This document shows, piece after piece, positions 40,101 to 47,888 of a DNA stretch of 63,431 bases (its first letter is position 1; each line of letters opens with the position of its first letter). The translations under genes and the position numbers were made by a program. The notes beneath the pieces are model-generated. The model was not told where the DNA came from, did no database searches, and worked only from the letters and a program-made list of their open reading frames with translations. Source of the stretch: Streptomyces cavernae (GTDB lineage: Bacteria > Actinomycetota > Actinomycetes > Streptomycetales > Streptomycetaceae); NCBI RefSeq assembly GCF_004023625.1, contig NZ_ML137716.1, forward strand, positions 43,518 through 106,948, in the 5' to 3' direction.

Positions 40101-40359
40101 CGCTGGCCGTGGAGGTGACGCCCGAGATGCCGTCGACCGCCTCGAGGCTGTCCTCGATCGGTTCGACGACCTGCTTCTCCACCACATCCGGCGAGGCACC
40201 CTGGTAGGGGGCCAGGACGGACACCACGGGCAGTTCGATGGTGGGCAGCAGTTGCTGTTTGAGCTGTGGGATCGCGATCGCTCCGAAGGCGAGCGCGACG
40301 ATCGACATCAGCCCTATCAGGGCCCGTTGCGCGAGGCTGAATCTCGACAGCCAGGACAT
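37174..40359 (-). CDS. RND exporter, HAE1/SwrC-like
   Basis: 1061 residues, 12 helices in two homologous halves, each with a large outer loop. Helix 4 holds ALTIAIGRVVDDSIVVLENIKRH, the proton-relay Asp pair; the N-terminus PQLKQQLLPTIELPVVSVLAPYQGASPDVVE is typical of HAE1. The family exports drugs or lipids by proton antiport; in Gram-positives SwrC-type members act without an outer-membrane partner. Charged C-terminal tail (KERRAKKREAKRAGKAG). It is 154 bases downstream of the response regulator on the same strand, so probably controlled by it. Confidence 0.92.
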   Translation of the reverse strand: MSWLSRFSLAQRALIGLMSIVALAFGAIAIPQLKQQLLPTIELPVVSVLAPYQGASPDVVEKQVVEPIEDSLEAVDGISGVTSTASEGNAVIMASFDYGNDTKQLVADVQQAVNRARVMLPDDVDPQVVAGSTDDIPTVVLAVTSDKDQQALADQLDRTVVPALEGIDGVGQVTVDGVRDLQVTVTPDDEKMARAGVTTAALGQALQAGGATVPAGSFDEDGANRTVQVGGGFTSLKQIQDLMITGTASGAGTGDGAGSGGGTSAKPVRLGDLAVVKEGPARADSVTRTNGKPSLAVAVTMDHDGSAVAVSEAVEDKLPGLREALGSGATLTVVSDQGPAVSKSIKGLTTEGALGLLFAVLVILVFLASIRSTLVTAVSIPLSVVLALIVLWTRGESLNILTLGALTIAIGRVVDDSIVVLENIKRHLGYGEERREAIIGAVREVSGAVTSSTLTTVAVFLPIGLTGGMVGELFGPFSLTVTAALLASLLVSLTVVPVLSYWFLRAPKDVRGIDPDDARRKAEEKEARSRLTRLYVPVLRFATRRRLTSVAIAVVVLLGTFGMTPLLKTNFFDQGEQEVLTVKQELKPGTSLAATDAAARKVEQMLDGVDGVEDYQVTVGSSGFMAAFGGGTDTNQASYQVRLADSASYEAVQKRIEDGLGKLSGVGTTTVAAGDGFGSQDLSVVVKAADAQVLREAAEEVRDEVAKLDDVTDVTSDLAQSVPRISVKANSRAAEAGFNDATLGAAVTQAVRGTTSGKAILDDTERDVVIRSEKPAATLEELRDLRLGAVKLSDIADVKLVDGPVSMTRIDGQRAATITAKPTGDNTGAVSTDLTARLDALKLPEGVTAEIGGVSQDQDEAFANLGLAMLAAIAIVFMLLVATFRSLVQPLILLVSIPFAATGAIGLLVITGTPMGVPAMIGMLMLIGIVVTNAIVLIDLINQYRAQGHGVVEAVVEGGRHRLRPILMTALATIFALLPMAMGITGEGGFIAQPLAVVVIGGLVTSTLLTLLLVPTLYAMLELRKERRAKKREAKRAGKAGTPAESTDAGDPDPDPEPAHV

Positions 40360-40513
40360 GGGTCAGGGTCTCTCTTCCGTGACGAGCGCGGCAGGAGAGG
40401 CACAGATGAGCACCCCCTGTTACACCTTGAGCCATGCTTCAGGGGCAACCCGTAGCTCCCAGGTCCATTTCCTCATGGGGTCGCTACTGCATGCGGAGTA
40501 CGCGGTCGCGCGG

Positions 40514-41194
40514 TCACTCCACCCTTGGACGTACCAGCCCCGACTCGTAGGCGATGACGACGAGTTGCGCCCGGTCGCGCGCGCCGAGCTTGGCCATGGC
40601 CCGGTTGACGTGGGTCTTCACGGTCAGCGGGCTGACCTCCAGCCGTTCGGCGATCTCGTCGTTGGAGTGGCCGCCGGCCACCTGGACCAGCACCTCGCGC
40701 TCCCGCACGGTCAGCGCCCGCAGCCGCTCGGCGTGCACCGGGTCCGGGCCGTCCGATCCGTCGCCCTGCGCGAGGAACTTGGCGATCAGCCCTTTGGTGG
40801 CCGCGGGCGACAACAGTGCCTCGCCGCCCGCCGCGACCCGGATCGCGGTCAGCAGTTCCTCCGGCTCGGACCCCTTGCCGAGGAAGCCCGAGGCGCCGGC
40901 GCGCAGCGACTGCACCACGTACTCGTCGACCTCGAACGTCGTCAGCATGACCACCCGCACATGGGAGAGGCCCGGGTCGGCGCTGATCAGCCGGGTTGCG
41001 GCGAGCCCGTCGGTGCCGGGCATACGGATGTCCATCAGCACCACGTCGGCGCGCTCGTCACGCGCCAGCCGCACCGCCTCCGCACCGTCGGACGCCTCCC
41101 CGACGACCTCCATGTCCGGCTCGGAGTCGACCAGCACCCGGAACGCGCTGCGCAGCAGCGCCTGGTCGTCGGCGAGCAGGACGCGGATGGTCAT
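40514..41194 (-). CDS. NarL/LuxR-family response regulator
   Basis: 226 residues. Receiver domain (1-120) with acidic LLADDQALLR, phospho-acceptor Asp in VVLMDIRMPGTDG, and TTFEVDEYVVQSLRAGASGFLGKG (Thr and Lys). The C-terminal HTH (about 150-215) has LTVREREVLVQVAGGHSNDEIAERL and LTVKTHVNRAMAKLGARDR. Starts 27 bases after the kinase gene; likely regulates the exporter. Confidence 0.95.
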   Translation of the reverse strand: MTIRVLLADDQALLRSAFRVLVDSEPDMEVVGEASDGAEAVRLARDERADVVLMDIRMPGTDGLAATRLISADPGLSHVRVVMLTTFEVDEYVVQSLRAGASGFLGKGSEPEELLTAIRVAAGGEALLSPAATKGLIAKFLAQGDGSDGPDPVHAERLRALTVREREVLVQVAGGHSNDEIAERLEVSPLTVKTHVNRAMAKLGARDRAQLVVIAYESGLVRPRVE

Positions 41195-41221
41195 AGGGTC
41201 TCCCCCGTCACAGGATCTCGG

Positions 41222-42475
41222 TCATCCGGCCTTGCCCGTGGCGGGCGAGGCGGTCTTGACCGGCAGGATCGCATGGACCCGGAAACCGCCGCCGTAACGG
41301 GGTCCGGCGGTGCAACTGCCACCGAGCGCGGTGACGCGTTCCCGCATGCCGAGCAGCCCGTGCCCGCCACCCTCCCGGGACGGGCCGTCCGGTTCCGCGG
41401 TGCCGGGCCCGGGCCCGCTGTCGAGGACCGTGATCTCCACATTCGGTCCCACGCGGACGACACTGACCTCGGCCTTCGCCTCCTCGCCCGCGTGCTTCTG
41501 CACATTGGTCAACGCCTCCTGGATGACGCGGTACGCGGCCAGGTCGACGGCGGCGGGCAGGGTGGTGCCGTGGTCGGCACGGGCCACCTCGACGGGCAGA
41601 CCCGCGTTGCGGAAGGTGCCGACGAGCTCCTCGAGGCGGTCCAGACCCGGGGCGGGTTCGGTGGGTGCCTCGGGATCGCCGGACTGCCGGAGCAGGCCGA
41701 CGGTGGCGCGCAGTTCGTTCAGGGCCGAGCGGCTGGCCTCCCGTACGTGGGCGAGCGCCTCCTTGGCCTGGTCCGGTCGCTTGTCCATGACGTGGGCCGC
41801 GACTCCGGCCTGCACATTGACCAGGGCGATGTGGTGGGCGACGACGTCGTGCAGATCGCGGGCGATCCTGAGGCGCTCCTCGGCGACCCGGCGCCGGGCC
41901 TCCTCCTCACGGGTGCGTTCGGCCCGCTCGGCCCGTTCCTTGATGGCCTGCACGAAGTCCCGTCTGCTGCGTACGGCGTCGCCCGCCGCCGCGGCCATCC
42001 CCGTCCACGCGAAGAGACCGAGGTTCTCCTGGTCGTACCAGGGCAGGGCGCCGCCGCCGAGACTGCCGAGCATGGCGGCGCCGGTCAGCACACTCATGGT
42101 GAGCAGACCGACGCGCACGGTGGTGGGGCGGTCGGTGTGGGCGGCGACGGTGTAGAGGGCGACGACCACGGACATCGCGACGGGAGCGCGCGGGTCGCCG
42201 GTGACCAGCTCCACGAGTGAGACCACGGCGGTGAACGCCAGGACCGGCATGGGGGCGCGACGGCGGAAGACCAGCGCCACGGCGCCGAGTGCCATCAGCG
42301 TCAGGCTGAGGGCGTCCGGGGTACGGGCGCCCCATGTCGTCCGGCCGTGCGGGCCGCCCTGGCGGTCGGCGAAGGACAGGACGACCATGGCGGTCAGCAC
42401 CATCGCCGCCAGGACGGCGTCCCCCACCATGGGGTGGGCATGCAGCCACTGCCTGGCGCGCCGGAGGGTGTTCAC
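41222..42475 (-). CDS. Sensor histidine kinase (HisKA_3 type)
   Basis: 417 residues with about five to six N-terminal membrane segments and almost no extracellular loop, so it may sense within the membrane. H-box ERLRIARDLHDVVAHHIALV; N-box ALTNVQKHAG; G-box GGGHGLLGMRERV. It phosphorylates the adjacent LuxR-type regulator. This membrane-sensing layout plus an exporter suggests a response to envelope-active compounds (inference). Confidence 0.94.
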   Translation of the reverse strand: MNTLRRARQWLHAHPMVGDAVLAAMVLTAMVVLSFADRQGGPHGRTTWGARTPDALSLTLMALGAVALVFRRRAPMPVLAFTAVVSLVELVTGDPRAPVAMSVVVALYTVAAHTDRPTTVRVGLLTMSVLTGAAMLGSLGGGALPWYDQENLGLFAWTGMAAAAGDAVRSRRDFVQAIKERAERAERTREEEARRRVAEERLRIARDLHDVVAHHIALVNVQAGVAAHVMDKRPDQAKEALAHVREASRSALNELRATVGLLRQSGDPEAPTEPAPGLDRLEELVGTFRNAGLPVEVARADHGTTLPAAVDLAAYRVIQEALTNVQKHAGEEAKAEVSVVRVGPNVEITVLDSGPGPGTAEPDGPSREGGGHGLLGMRERVTALGGSCTAGPRYGGGFRVHAILPVKTASPATGKAG

Positions 42476-42608
42476 TCCGCTTACGGTACGGGGCGCTCGC
42501 GCGTGGCGGAACTCGCGCTACCGGGTGCGCGGGCTGCGCGTCGAAGGCGGCCCCGGTGAGGGCGGGGCCGACGGCGGTGGCGGCGCCGACCCACGGGAGC
42601 GGTCCCGC

Positions 42609-42887
42609 TCAGCCGGGGATCAGCCCGTCATCGCTCAGCATCTCCCTTACTTCCTCAAGGGTCGCCTCGGGAGAGGGGAGGATCAGCGCGGAGGGCTCCA
42701 GGGAGTCGTCCGGCAAGGGCTCGCCCAGTTCGTGGACCTTGGCCAGAAGTGCCTGGAGAGTACGGCGGAAGCCGGGGCCGTCGCCGTTCTCCATCTCGGC
42801 CAGTAGTTCGTCGTCCAGCTTGTTCAGCTCGGTGAGGTGGCTGTCCGCCAGAATCACCTGTCCCTCCCCCATGACCCTTACGATCAT
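42609..42887 (-). CDS. pspAA: PspA-associated protein PspAA
   Basis: 92 residues, the small alpha/beta partner found beside actinobacterial PspA (MIVRVMGEGQVILADSHLTELNKLDDELL). It should modulate PspA at the membrane. It follows pspA by 44 bases on the same strand. Confidence 0.85.
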   Translation of the reverse strand: MIVRVMGEGQVILADSHLTELNKLDDELLAEMENGDGPGFRRTLQALLAKVHELGEPLPDDSLEPSALILPSPEATLEEVREMLSDDGLIPG

Positions 42888-42931
42888 GTCGCCCTCCTCG
42901 GCGTGGGCCCGGCTGCCTGCTCCTGCGGGGA

Positions 42932-43735
42932 CTACTGCTTGTCGAAGCGCGGAGTGTCCTGCGGCTGCTGAGCGGTCGACTGGCCCGACTGACCGGTGCC
43001 GCCCTCGATGGCCTGCTGCTGCGCGGACGAACCACCGGCCAGCTCAGCCTTCATGCGCTGCAGTTCCAGCTCCACATCAGTACCACCGGAGAGCCGGTCC
43101 AGCTCGGCCTGGATGTCGTCCTTGGCCATGCCGGAGGGGTCGTCGAGGGCGCCGGAGGCGAGCAGTTCGTCGATGGCGCCGGCCCGGGCCTGGAGCTGGG
43201 CGGTCTTGTCCTCGGCGCGCTGGATCGCGAGGCCGACGTCGCCCATCTCCTCGGAGATACCGGAGAACGCCTCGCCGATACGGGTCTGCGCCTGGGCCGC
43301 GGTGTACGTCGCCTTGATGGTCTCCTTCTTCGTACGGAAGGCGTCCACCTTGGCCTGGAGTCGCTGGGCCGCGAGGGTGAGCTTCTCCTCCTCGCCCTGG
43401 AGGGTCTGGTGCTGGGTCTCCAGGTCCGTCACCTGCTGCTGGAGCGCGGCCCGGCGCGAGAGCGCCTCGCGCGCCAGGTCCTCGCGCCCGAGCGCGAGCG
43501 CCTTGCGCCCCTGGTCCTCCAGCTTCGACGACTGCGACTGGAGCTGGTTGAGCTGCAGTTCGAGGCGCTTGCGGCTGGTCGCCACGTCGGCGACGCCGCG
43601 GCGCACCTTCTGCAGCAGCTCAAGCTGCTTCTGGTACGAGTAATCGAGGGTTTCGCGCGGGTCCTCGGCCCGGTCAAGGGCCTTGTTCGCCTTCGCGCGG
43701 AAGATCATCCCCATACGCTTCATGACACCGCTCAT
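42932..43735 (-). CDS. pspA: PspA/IM30 family phage-shock protein
   Basis: 267 residues, almost wholly coiled coil. The ESCRT-III-like start SGVMKRMGMIFRAKANKALDRAEDP includes an amphipathic membrane-binding helix; a long hairpin (about 30-180) follows, then LQARAGAIDELLASGALDD and a Gln/Ser-rich tail. It polymerises on stressed membrane. I start at ATG 43735; the longer reading frame upstream is not supported. Confidence 0.95.
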   Translation of the reverse strand: MSGVMKRMGMIFRAKANKALDRAEDPRETLDYSYQKQLELLQKVRRGVADVATSRKRLELQLNQLQSQSSKLEDQGRKALALGREDLAREALSRRAALQQQVTDLETQHQTLQGEEEKLTLAAQRLQAKVDAFRTKKETIKATYTAAQAQTRIGEAFSGISEEMGDVGLAIQRAEDKTAQLQARAGAIDELLASGALDDPSGMAKDDIQAELDRLSGGTDVELELQRMKAELAGGSSAQQQAIEGGTGQSGQSTAQQPQDTPRFDKQ

Positions 43736-44087
43736 GGGCTTCGCGCGCCCCCTTCTGACGGACTCCAGCTCACAGGTCTGCGACAGAACCCACAGTACGG
43801 GCCCTGCATCCATTACCGCACTGTTCGGGGACGGATGTGCTCATCCCCGAGGACGACTGCGTACGGCACTGCTCCGGCGTAGGGAGTAGGTGTCTCCCAG
43901 GGTCGCCCCCAGGGTCTCCCCGAGGTTGAGTACGGGGTGACTCCCGGAATGGCTCACCCTCCCCCTGAGTCGTGCGCCGCCGTCTTCCCTTTCAGGCCAC
44001 TCTGTCCCCTTACAGACGACTGGTGTTGCCGGATCGTTCCCCGCAGGACTGGGGTCCATGCCCCCGCACCCCGTACCCTTGGGTTTT
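43736..44087. other. Intergenic region between divergent pspA and a DUF3043 gene
   Basis: No gene is supported. It holds three near-identical 10-12-bp units (gtctcccagg, gtcgcccccagg, gtctccccgagg) at 43892-43925. The promoters of both genes must lie here. Confidence 0.6.
44074..44079 (+). promoter_or_regulatory. Putative -10 box of a leaderless gene
   Basis: TACCCT ends 8 bases before GTG 44088, with no ribosome site between; leaderless geometry. Confidence 0.45.
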
Positions 44088-44684
44088 GTGTTCCGTAGCC
44101 GTGCCAAGGAAGAGAAGGCACCCGCCGACAAGGCGCAGGTGACCGACTCGCAGCAGCCCCGTGACCCGCAGGCCCCCAAGGGCCGCCCCACGCCGAAGCG
44201 CAGTGAGGCCCAGGCCCAGCGCCGAAGCGTCGCCAACACGCCGACGACGCGCAAGGAGGCCGCCAAGCGGCAGCGCGACGACCGCCGCGCCCAGCTGGAG
44301 CGGCAACGGCAGGCGCTGGCCGGGGGTGACGAGCGCTATCTGCCGGTCCGTGACAAGGGCCCGGTGCGCAAGCTCGCGCGCGACTTCGTGGACTCGCGGT
44401 TCTGCATCGCGGAGTTCTTCCTGCCGATGGCGGTGGTCATCCTCGTCCTGAGCATGGTCCGCGTGCCGGCGCTGCAGAACGCGGCACTGCTGCTGTGGCT
44501 CTTCGTGATCGTGCTGATCGTGGTCGACTCCTTCGGCATCGCGTTCCGGCTGAAGAAGCAGCTGAAGGAGCGCTACCCGGACGAGCCGAAGAAGGGCGCG
44601 GTCGCGTACGCCCTGATGCGTTCGCTCCAGATGCGGCGGCTGCGGCTGCCCAAGCCTCAGGTCAAGCGCGGGGAGCGGCCCTGA
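44088..44684 (+). CDS. DUF3043 membrane protein
   Basis: 198 residues: a Lys/Arg/Gln-rich cytoplasmic N-terminal region (FRSRAKEEKAPADKAQ...RKEAAKRQRDDRRAQLERQRQ), then KGPVRKLARDFVDSRFCIAEFFLP leading into two helices (VVILVLSMV and ALLLWLFVIVLIVV), then a basic tail. This is the actinobacterial DUF3043 layout, function unknown. I start at GTG 44088. Its stop overlaps the next gene's probable CTG start. Confidence 0.8.
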   Translation: MFRSRAKEEKAPADKAQVTDSQQPRDPQAPKGRPTPKRSEAQAQRRSVANTPTTRKEAAKRQRDDRRAQLERQRQALAGGDERYLPVRDKGPVRKLARDFVDSRFCIAEFFLPMAVVILVLSMVRVPALQNAALLLWLFVIVLIVVDSFGIAFRLKKQLKERYPDEPKKGAVAYALMRSLQMRRLRLPKPQVKRGERP

Positions 44685-45466
44685 GCACGGCTTCTTTCGC
44701 GGGGGGCGCGGAGGCCTGGCTGAGCAAGCTGGGCGGACTGCGTGACGTGGTACGGCAGGAACTGGTGGCCCGGCAGCTCGACGAGCAGATAGTCGGCCGG
44801 TATCCCGTGGGTCAGCGGCTGCGGGTGCTCGATGTGGGCATGGGCCAGGGCACCCAGGCGCTGCGGCTGGCACGGGCCGGGCACAAGGTCACCGGGCTGG
44901 AACAGGACCCGAAGATGCTCGCCGCGGCGCGGGAGGCGCTGGCGGCGGAGCCCGAAGGGATCCGGGAGCGCGTCCGTCTCATCGAGGGCGACGGCCAGGA
45001 CACCGGCGTGCACTTCCTTCCGGGCAGCTTCGACGTGGTGCTGTGTCACGGGGTGCTGATGTACGTGGAGGAGCCGGACCCGCTCCTGGCGGGGCTGGCC
45101 CGAATGCTCGCCCCCGGCGGACTGCTCTCCCTCCTGGTACGCAACGGGGACGCGCTGGCCCTTCGGCCGGGGCTGCAGGCGGACTGGACCACGGCTCTCG
45201 CCGCCTTCGACACGGTGGCGTACACCAACCGGCTCGGACTCAAAGTCCGCGCGGACCGCCTGGCCGCGCTCACGGCCACGCTGGCCGGAATCGGGGCACC
45301 CCTGCACAACTGGTACGGGGTGCGGGTCTTCACGGACACGGCGGCGGACGATGCCCCGGTCCCCCAGGACCTGGACGCGCTCCTGGCGGTGGAGGAACGG
45401 GCCGGAAAGACGGATCCCTACCGGGGAGTGGCGGCGTTGCTGCACCTGTGCGGGGTGCGGGGCTAG
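44681..45466 (+). CDS. SAM-dependent methyltransferase with a probable CTG start
   Basis: Class I methyltransferase, about 261 residues. Motif I is LRVLDVGMGQGTQALRLARAG, motif II VTGLEQDP, motif IV FDVVLCHGVLMYVEEPDPLL, followed by LAPGGLLSLLVRN. It resembles CmoM/SmtA-type enzymes, so a tRNA wobble-uridine substrate is possible but unproven. No ATG/GTG/TTG fits the N-terminus. A CTG overlapping the upstream stop (CTGA) with ggggag 5 bases before it is the best start. Later in-frame GTGs would cut into the domain. Confidence 0.8.
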   Translation: MSTASFAGGAEAWLSKLGGLRDVVRQELVARQLDEQIVGRYPVGQRLRVLDVGMGQGTQALRLARAGHKVTGLEQDPKMLAAAREALAAEPEGIRERVRLIEGDGQDTGVHFLPGSFDVVLCHGVLMYVEEPDPLLAGLARMLAPGGLLSLLVRNGDALALRPGLQADWTTALAAFDTVAYTNRLGLKVRADRLAALTATLAGIGAPLHNWYGVRVFTDTAADDAPVPQDLDALLAVEERAGKTDPYRGVAALLHLCGVRG

Positions 45467-45473
45467 GGCAGGG

Positions 45474-45610
45474 CTAGGGCCCTTCTGATGGGTCTCCGTG
45501 GGAGAAGGAGCGGCGTTCGGTGCGTGCTCTGGGGGTACCCCCTGCTCGAAGAGCTTGGGGGAGCGTGCCGGGCGTCGCGAAGCCGCGGAGATCCATCAGA
45601 AGGGCCCTAG
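45474..45610. mobile_element. Short MITE-like element, 137 bp, CTAG at both ends
   Basis: The ends ctagggcccttctgatgg and, complemented, the same sequence at 45593-45610 form inverted repeats of about 25 bases with one internal mismatch. The interior carries the same gagcttgggggagcg palindromic module as the 14856-15157 element. No ORF. It lies just after the methyltransferase stop codon. Confidence 0.75.
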
Positions 45611-45648
45611 GGGTTGCCGGGGCCGGGCCCCGGCAACCGTGCGGGCGG

Positions 45649-45867
45649 TCAGGCCCGCTGGTCCTCCGCGTGGAGGCTCATCGGGCCGTAGATCTCCGTG
45701 GTGTCCTCGAAGAGCCGCACCTGGTCGACGCCTCCGTCGAGGAGTGCCTTCCAGTGTTCGCCGATCCAGGACTCGGCGTCACCCTGCGTGGTGAATTCCT
45801 CCGGCTGCACCGCGGGCTGGACCTCCCTCCCGTCGGCCGTCTCGAACCGCCACGTCCATGCCACCAT
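45649..45867 (-). CDS. Small conserved-looking hypothetical protein, 72 residues
   Basis: Compact soluble protein (VAWTWRFETADGREVQP, then GDAESWIGEHWKALLDGGVDQVRLFEDTTEIYGPMSL) with alternating strand/helix pattern. I recognise no family. ATG 45867 has a ggaggc site 5 bases upstream, so I reject the TTG four codons earlier. Confidence 0.75.
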   Translation of the reverse strand: MVAWTWRFETADGREVQPAVQPEEFTTQGDAESWIGEHWKALLDGGVDQVRLFEDTTEIYGPMSLHAEDQRA

Positions 45868-46159
45868 GTACGCCTCCAAGATGTTGGCTAGAGCCGGACA
45901 AGATCAGACTCCGTCCGAAGCCTATGGCCTGCCGCCACTTTGCCGCCTGCCCCGCGTCACCTGACCTCCAACCTCGGAGTCCGACAGAGGGCGCTGTGTC
46001 CCCGGCCCTCTTATCGTCACGAAGGGCCGCGCCCCAAACCTCTCATCGGCTTCAAGCACGCCACACCCCGCACCCCGCAAACCCGCATCGGCCGTCGCGC
46101 ACCCCCACGACCCGCAGCCACGAACCAGCGGAAGGGGAGGTGCCGGACTCTCCGCCCGC

Positions 46160-46480
46160 AGCGGCGGGCGCTCGGGTCACTCGTACTCCTCCGTGCAACA
46201 CGAAACGCTCCCCCAAGCTCTCGACTTCTCCCCCACTCTCGGCTGCGCTCGAGCGGGGGGACCCCATGAGCAGGGGGCACCCCCATGACCGAGGACGGAG
46301 AGTCCGGCGCGGCCCCGGTCCCCGCCCCGGCAGCAGGCGCAACGGCGCCCTCGGCTCGTACTCCTCCATGCAACACGAAACGGCCGGACCGAGGACGGAG
46401 AGTCCGGCGTGGCCCCGGCCCACCAACCAGCGAGCGCAACGGCGTCGGGTCACTCGTACCCCTCCGTGCAACACCCACGA
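46160..46480. repeat. ~100-bp imperfect tandem repeat block
   Basis: Units contain gaccgaggacggagagtccg, then ggccccgg, gcaacggcg and ctcgtactcctccrtgcaac. Two full copies start at about 46287 and 46387; a partial copy covers 46160-46207. On the minus strand each unit reads ggaggagtacgagtg, which looks like a ribosome site and start codon. Confidence 0.8.
46206..46290. repeat. Copy of the gagcttgggggag palindromic module
   Basis: ctcccccaagctctcgac and gctgcgctcgagcggggg are reverse complements of parts of the 14856-15157 element interior. The module is inserted between the first and second units of the tandem block. Confidence 0.75.
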
Positions 46481-46548
46481 ACCGGCAGGCGCAACGCCGT
46501 CGGCCCCCAGCAAGACGCCCACACCCCGGGAGCGGGAAAATCGGAAAC

Positions 46549-47778
46549 GTGGAAGTGACTCTGCTCGGTACCGGTGGCCCGGAGGGGCTGCCCAGGCCCG
46601 ACTGCCCCTGCGCGGCCTGCGCGGCCTCGTTGAACGGCGACGCCCGCGCAGCGACCGCGCTGCTGGTGGACGGAGCCGTCCTGATCGACCTCACACCGGG
46701 AGCCGCGTTCGCCGCCGCCCGGGCGGGGCACTCGCTGGCCGGTGTGCGGCAAGTACTGCTGTCGCATCCGCACGACGGACCACCCCTGGAGGTCCCCGCC
46801 GGGCTGCCGCAGCCGGGCCGAGTGCCGGACGGGCGGGAGCTGGCGTTGCTGACGGGCCACCGGGTGCGTGCGATACCGATGGACGCACCCGGCACCGGGT
46901 ACGCAGTGACCGGACCGGACGGCCAACGCCTCCTGTACCTCCCACCCGGCGCCGCCCCCGCGGGCATCGCCCCGGGTGCGGGACACCCGGGCCCGCTGGG
47001 ACACCCGGGCGCGTACGACATGGTCCTCGCCGATGTCGTCCACCGCCCCGACGCCCTCGCCAGACTGCGCGCGGCCGGAGCCGTCGGGGCGACGACGGAC
47101 GTGGTCGCGGTGCATCTCGACCACGACGTGTTCCCGGGCACGGAACTGCGCCGCCGCCTCGCCGCCGCGGGCGCCCGGGCGGTGCCGGACGGCGCGACCC
47201 TGATCGTCGGCGTGTACCAGGACGTACCCGACGTACCGCGCCGGACCCTGGTGCTCGGCGGCGCGCGCTCGGGGAAGTCGGCGGAGGCCGAACGGCGGCT
47301 GGAGGCCTTCCCGGACGTGCTGTACGTGGCGACGGGCGGGTCCCGGGGCGGGGACACGGAATGGGCGGCCCGGGTTCAGGCCCACCGGGACCGCAGGCCC
47401 GGTTCCTGGCGCACGGCCGAGACGTGCGACCTCGTGCCCCTCCTCGACGACGAGGACGGCCCGCCGCTGCTCATCGACTGCCTGTCGCTGTGGCTGACCG
47501 ACACGATGGACACCGTGAACGCCTGGGACGACGCGGAGTGGGCGAGCGGCGGCGAGAGCGCGCTGCACAAGCGGGTGGAGGAGCTCACCGCGGCCGTGCG
47601 CGGCACCCGGCGGACCGTCGTCGCGGTCTCCAACGAGGTCGGTTCGGGGATCGTCCCGGCGACCGCGTCCGGGCGCCGCTACCGGGACGAACTCGGGCGC
47701 CTGAACGCGGCGTTCGCGGCGGAGTGCGAGCATGTGCTGCTGGTGGTGGCGGGCCGGCCACTACGGCTGCGCGGCTGA
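46549..47778 (+). CDS. cobU: Adenosylcobinamide kinase/guanylyltransferase CobU fused to an MBL-fold-like domain
   Basis: 409 residues. C-terminal half (about 235-409) is CobU: P-loop LVLGGARSGKSAEAERRL, DCLSLWLTDTMD, AVSNEVGSGIVP. It phosphorylates adenosylcobinamide and then forms adenosylcobinamide-GDP. The N-terminal half resembles a metallo-beta-lactamase/PhnP fold (VTLLGTGGPEGLPRPDCPCAAC; HLDHDVFPG) but its HxHxDH is degenerate (LLSHPHDGPP), so hydrolysis is doubtful. GTG start. Distant partners cobT and cobS follow on the same strand. Confidence 0.9.
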   Translation: MEVTLLGTGGPEGLPRPDCPCAACAASLNGDARAATALLVDGAVLIDLTPGAAFAAARAGHSLAGVRQVLLSHPHDGPPLEVPAGLPQPGRVPDGRELALLTGHRVRAIPMDAPGTGYAVTGPDGQRLLYLPPGAAPAGIAPGAGHPGPLGHPGAYDMVLADVVHRPDALARLRAAGAVGATTDVVAVHLDHDVFPGTELRRRLAAAGARAVPDGATLIVGVYQDVPDVPRRTLVLGGARSGKSAEAERRLEAFPDVLYVATGGSRGGDTEWAARVQAHRDRRPGSWRTAETCDLVPLLDDEDGPPLLIDCLSLWLTDTMDTVNAWDDAEWASGGESALHKRVEELTAAVRGTRRTVVAVSNEVGSGIVPATASGRRYRDELGRLNAAFAAECEHVLLVVAGRPLRLRG

Positions 47779-47786
47779 ACCGCGGC

Positions 47787-47876
47787 AGCCCCCGCACCGC
47801 GAACCGACGAGCCCCGCACCGCGAACCAGGGAGCCCCGCACCCCGCGAACTCAACAGCGCCACACCCGCGCGAACT
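47787..47876. repeat. Three to four ~22-bp direct repeats
   Basis: Imperfect units of the type agccccgcaccgcgaacc fill the short gap between cobU and the convergent methyltransferase. Confidence 0.65.
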
Positions 47877-47888
47877 TGGCCGGCCCAC

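Larger units (their letters stand above)
45880..46548. other. Repeat-rich intergenic region before the MBL-CobU gene
   Basis: 669 bases without a supported gene. The left third is unremarkable. From 46160 on it is built from repeats (next two entries). No B12-box of a cobalamin riboswitch is visible despite the cobalamin gene downstream. Confidence 0.6.

Noticed and set aside
37180..40455. 1091-residue plus-strand ORF opposite the RND exporter
   Set aside because: His/Arg/Asp-rich shadow translation with no domain; the minus-strand protein has full RND motifs.
45880..46548. Cobalamin riboswitch upstream of cobU
   Set aside because: No B12 box could be found on either strand.
46017..47357. 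Long minus-strand ORFs opposite cobU and the repeat block
   Set aside because: They are GC-frame shadows; the recurring VLHGGVR-like peptides simply come from the DNA repeat.
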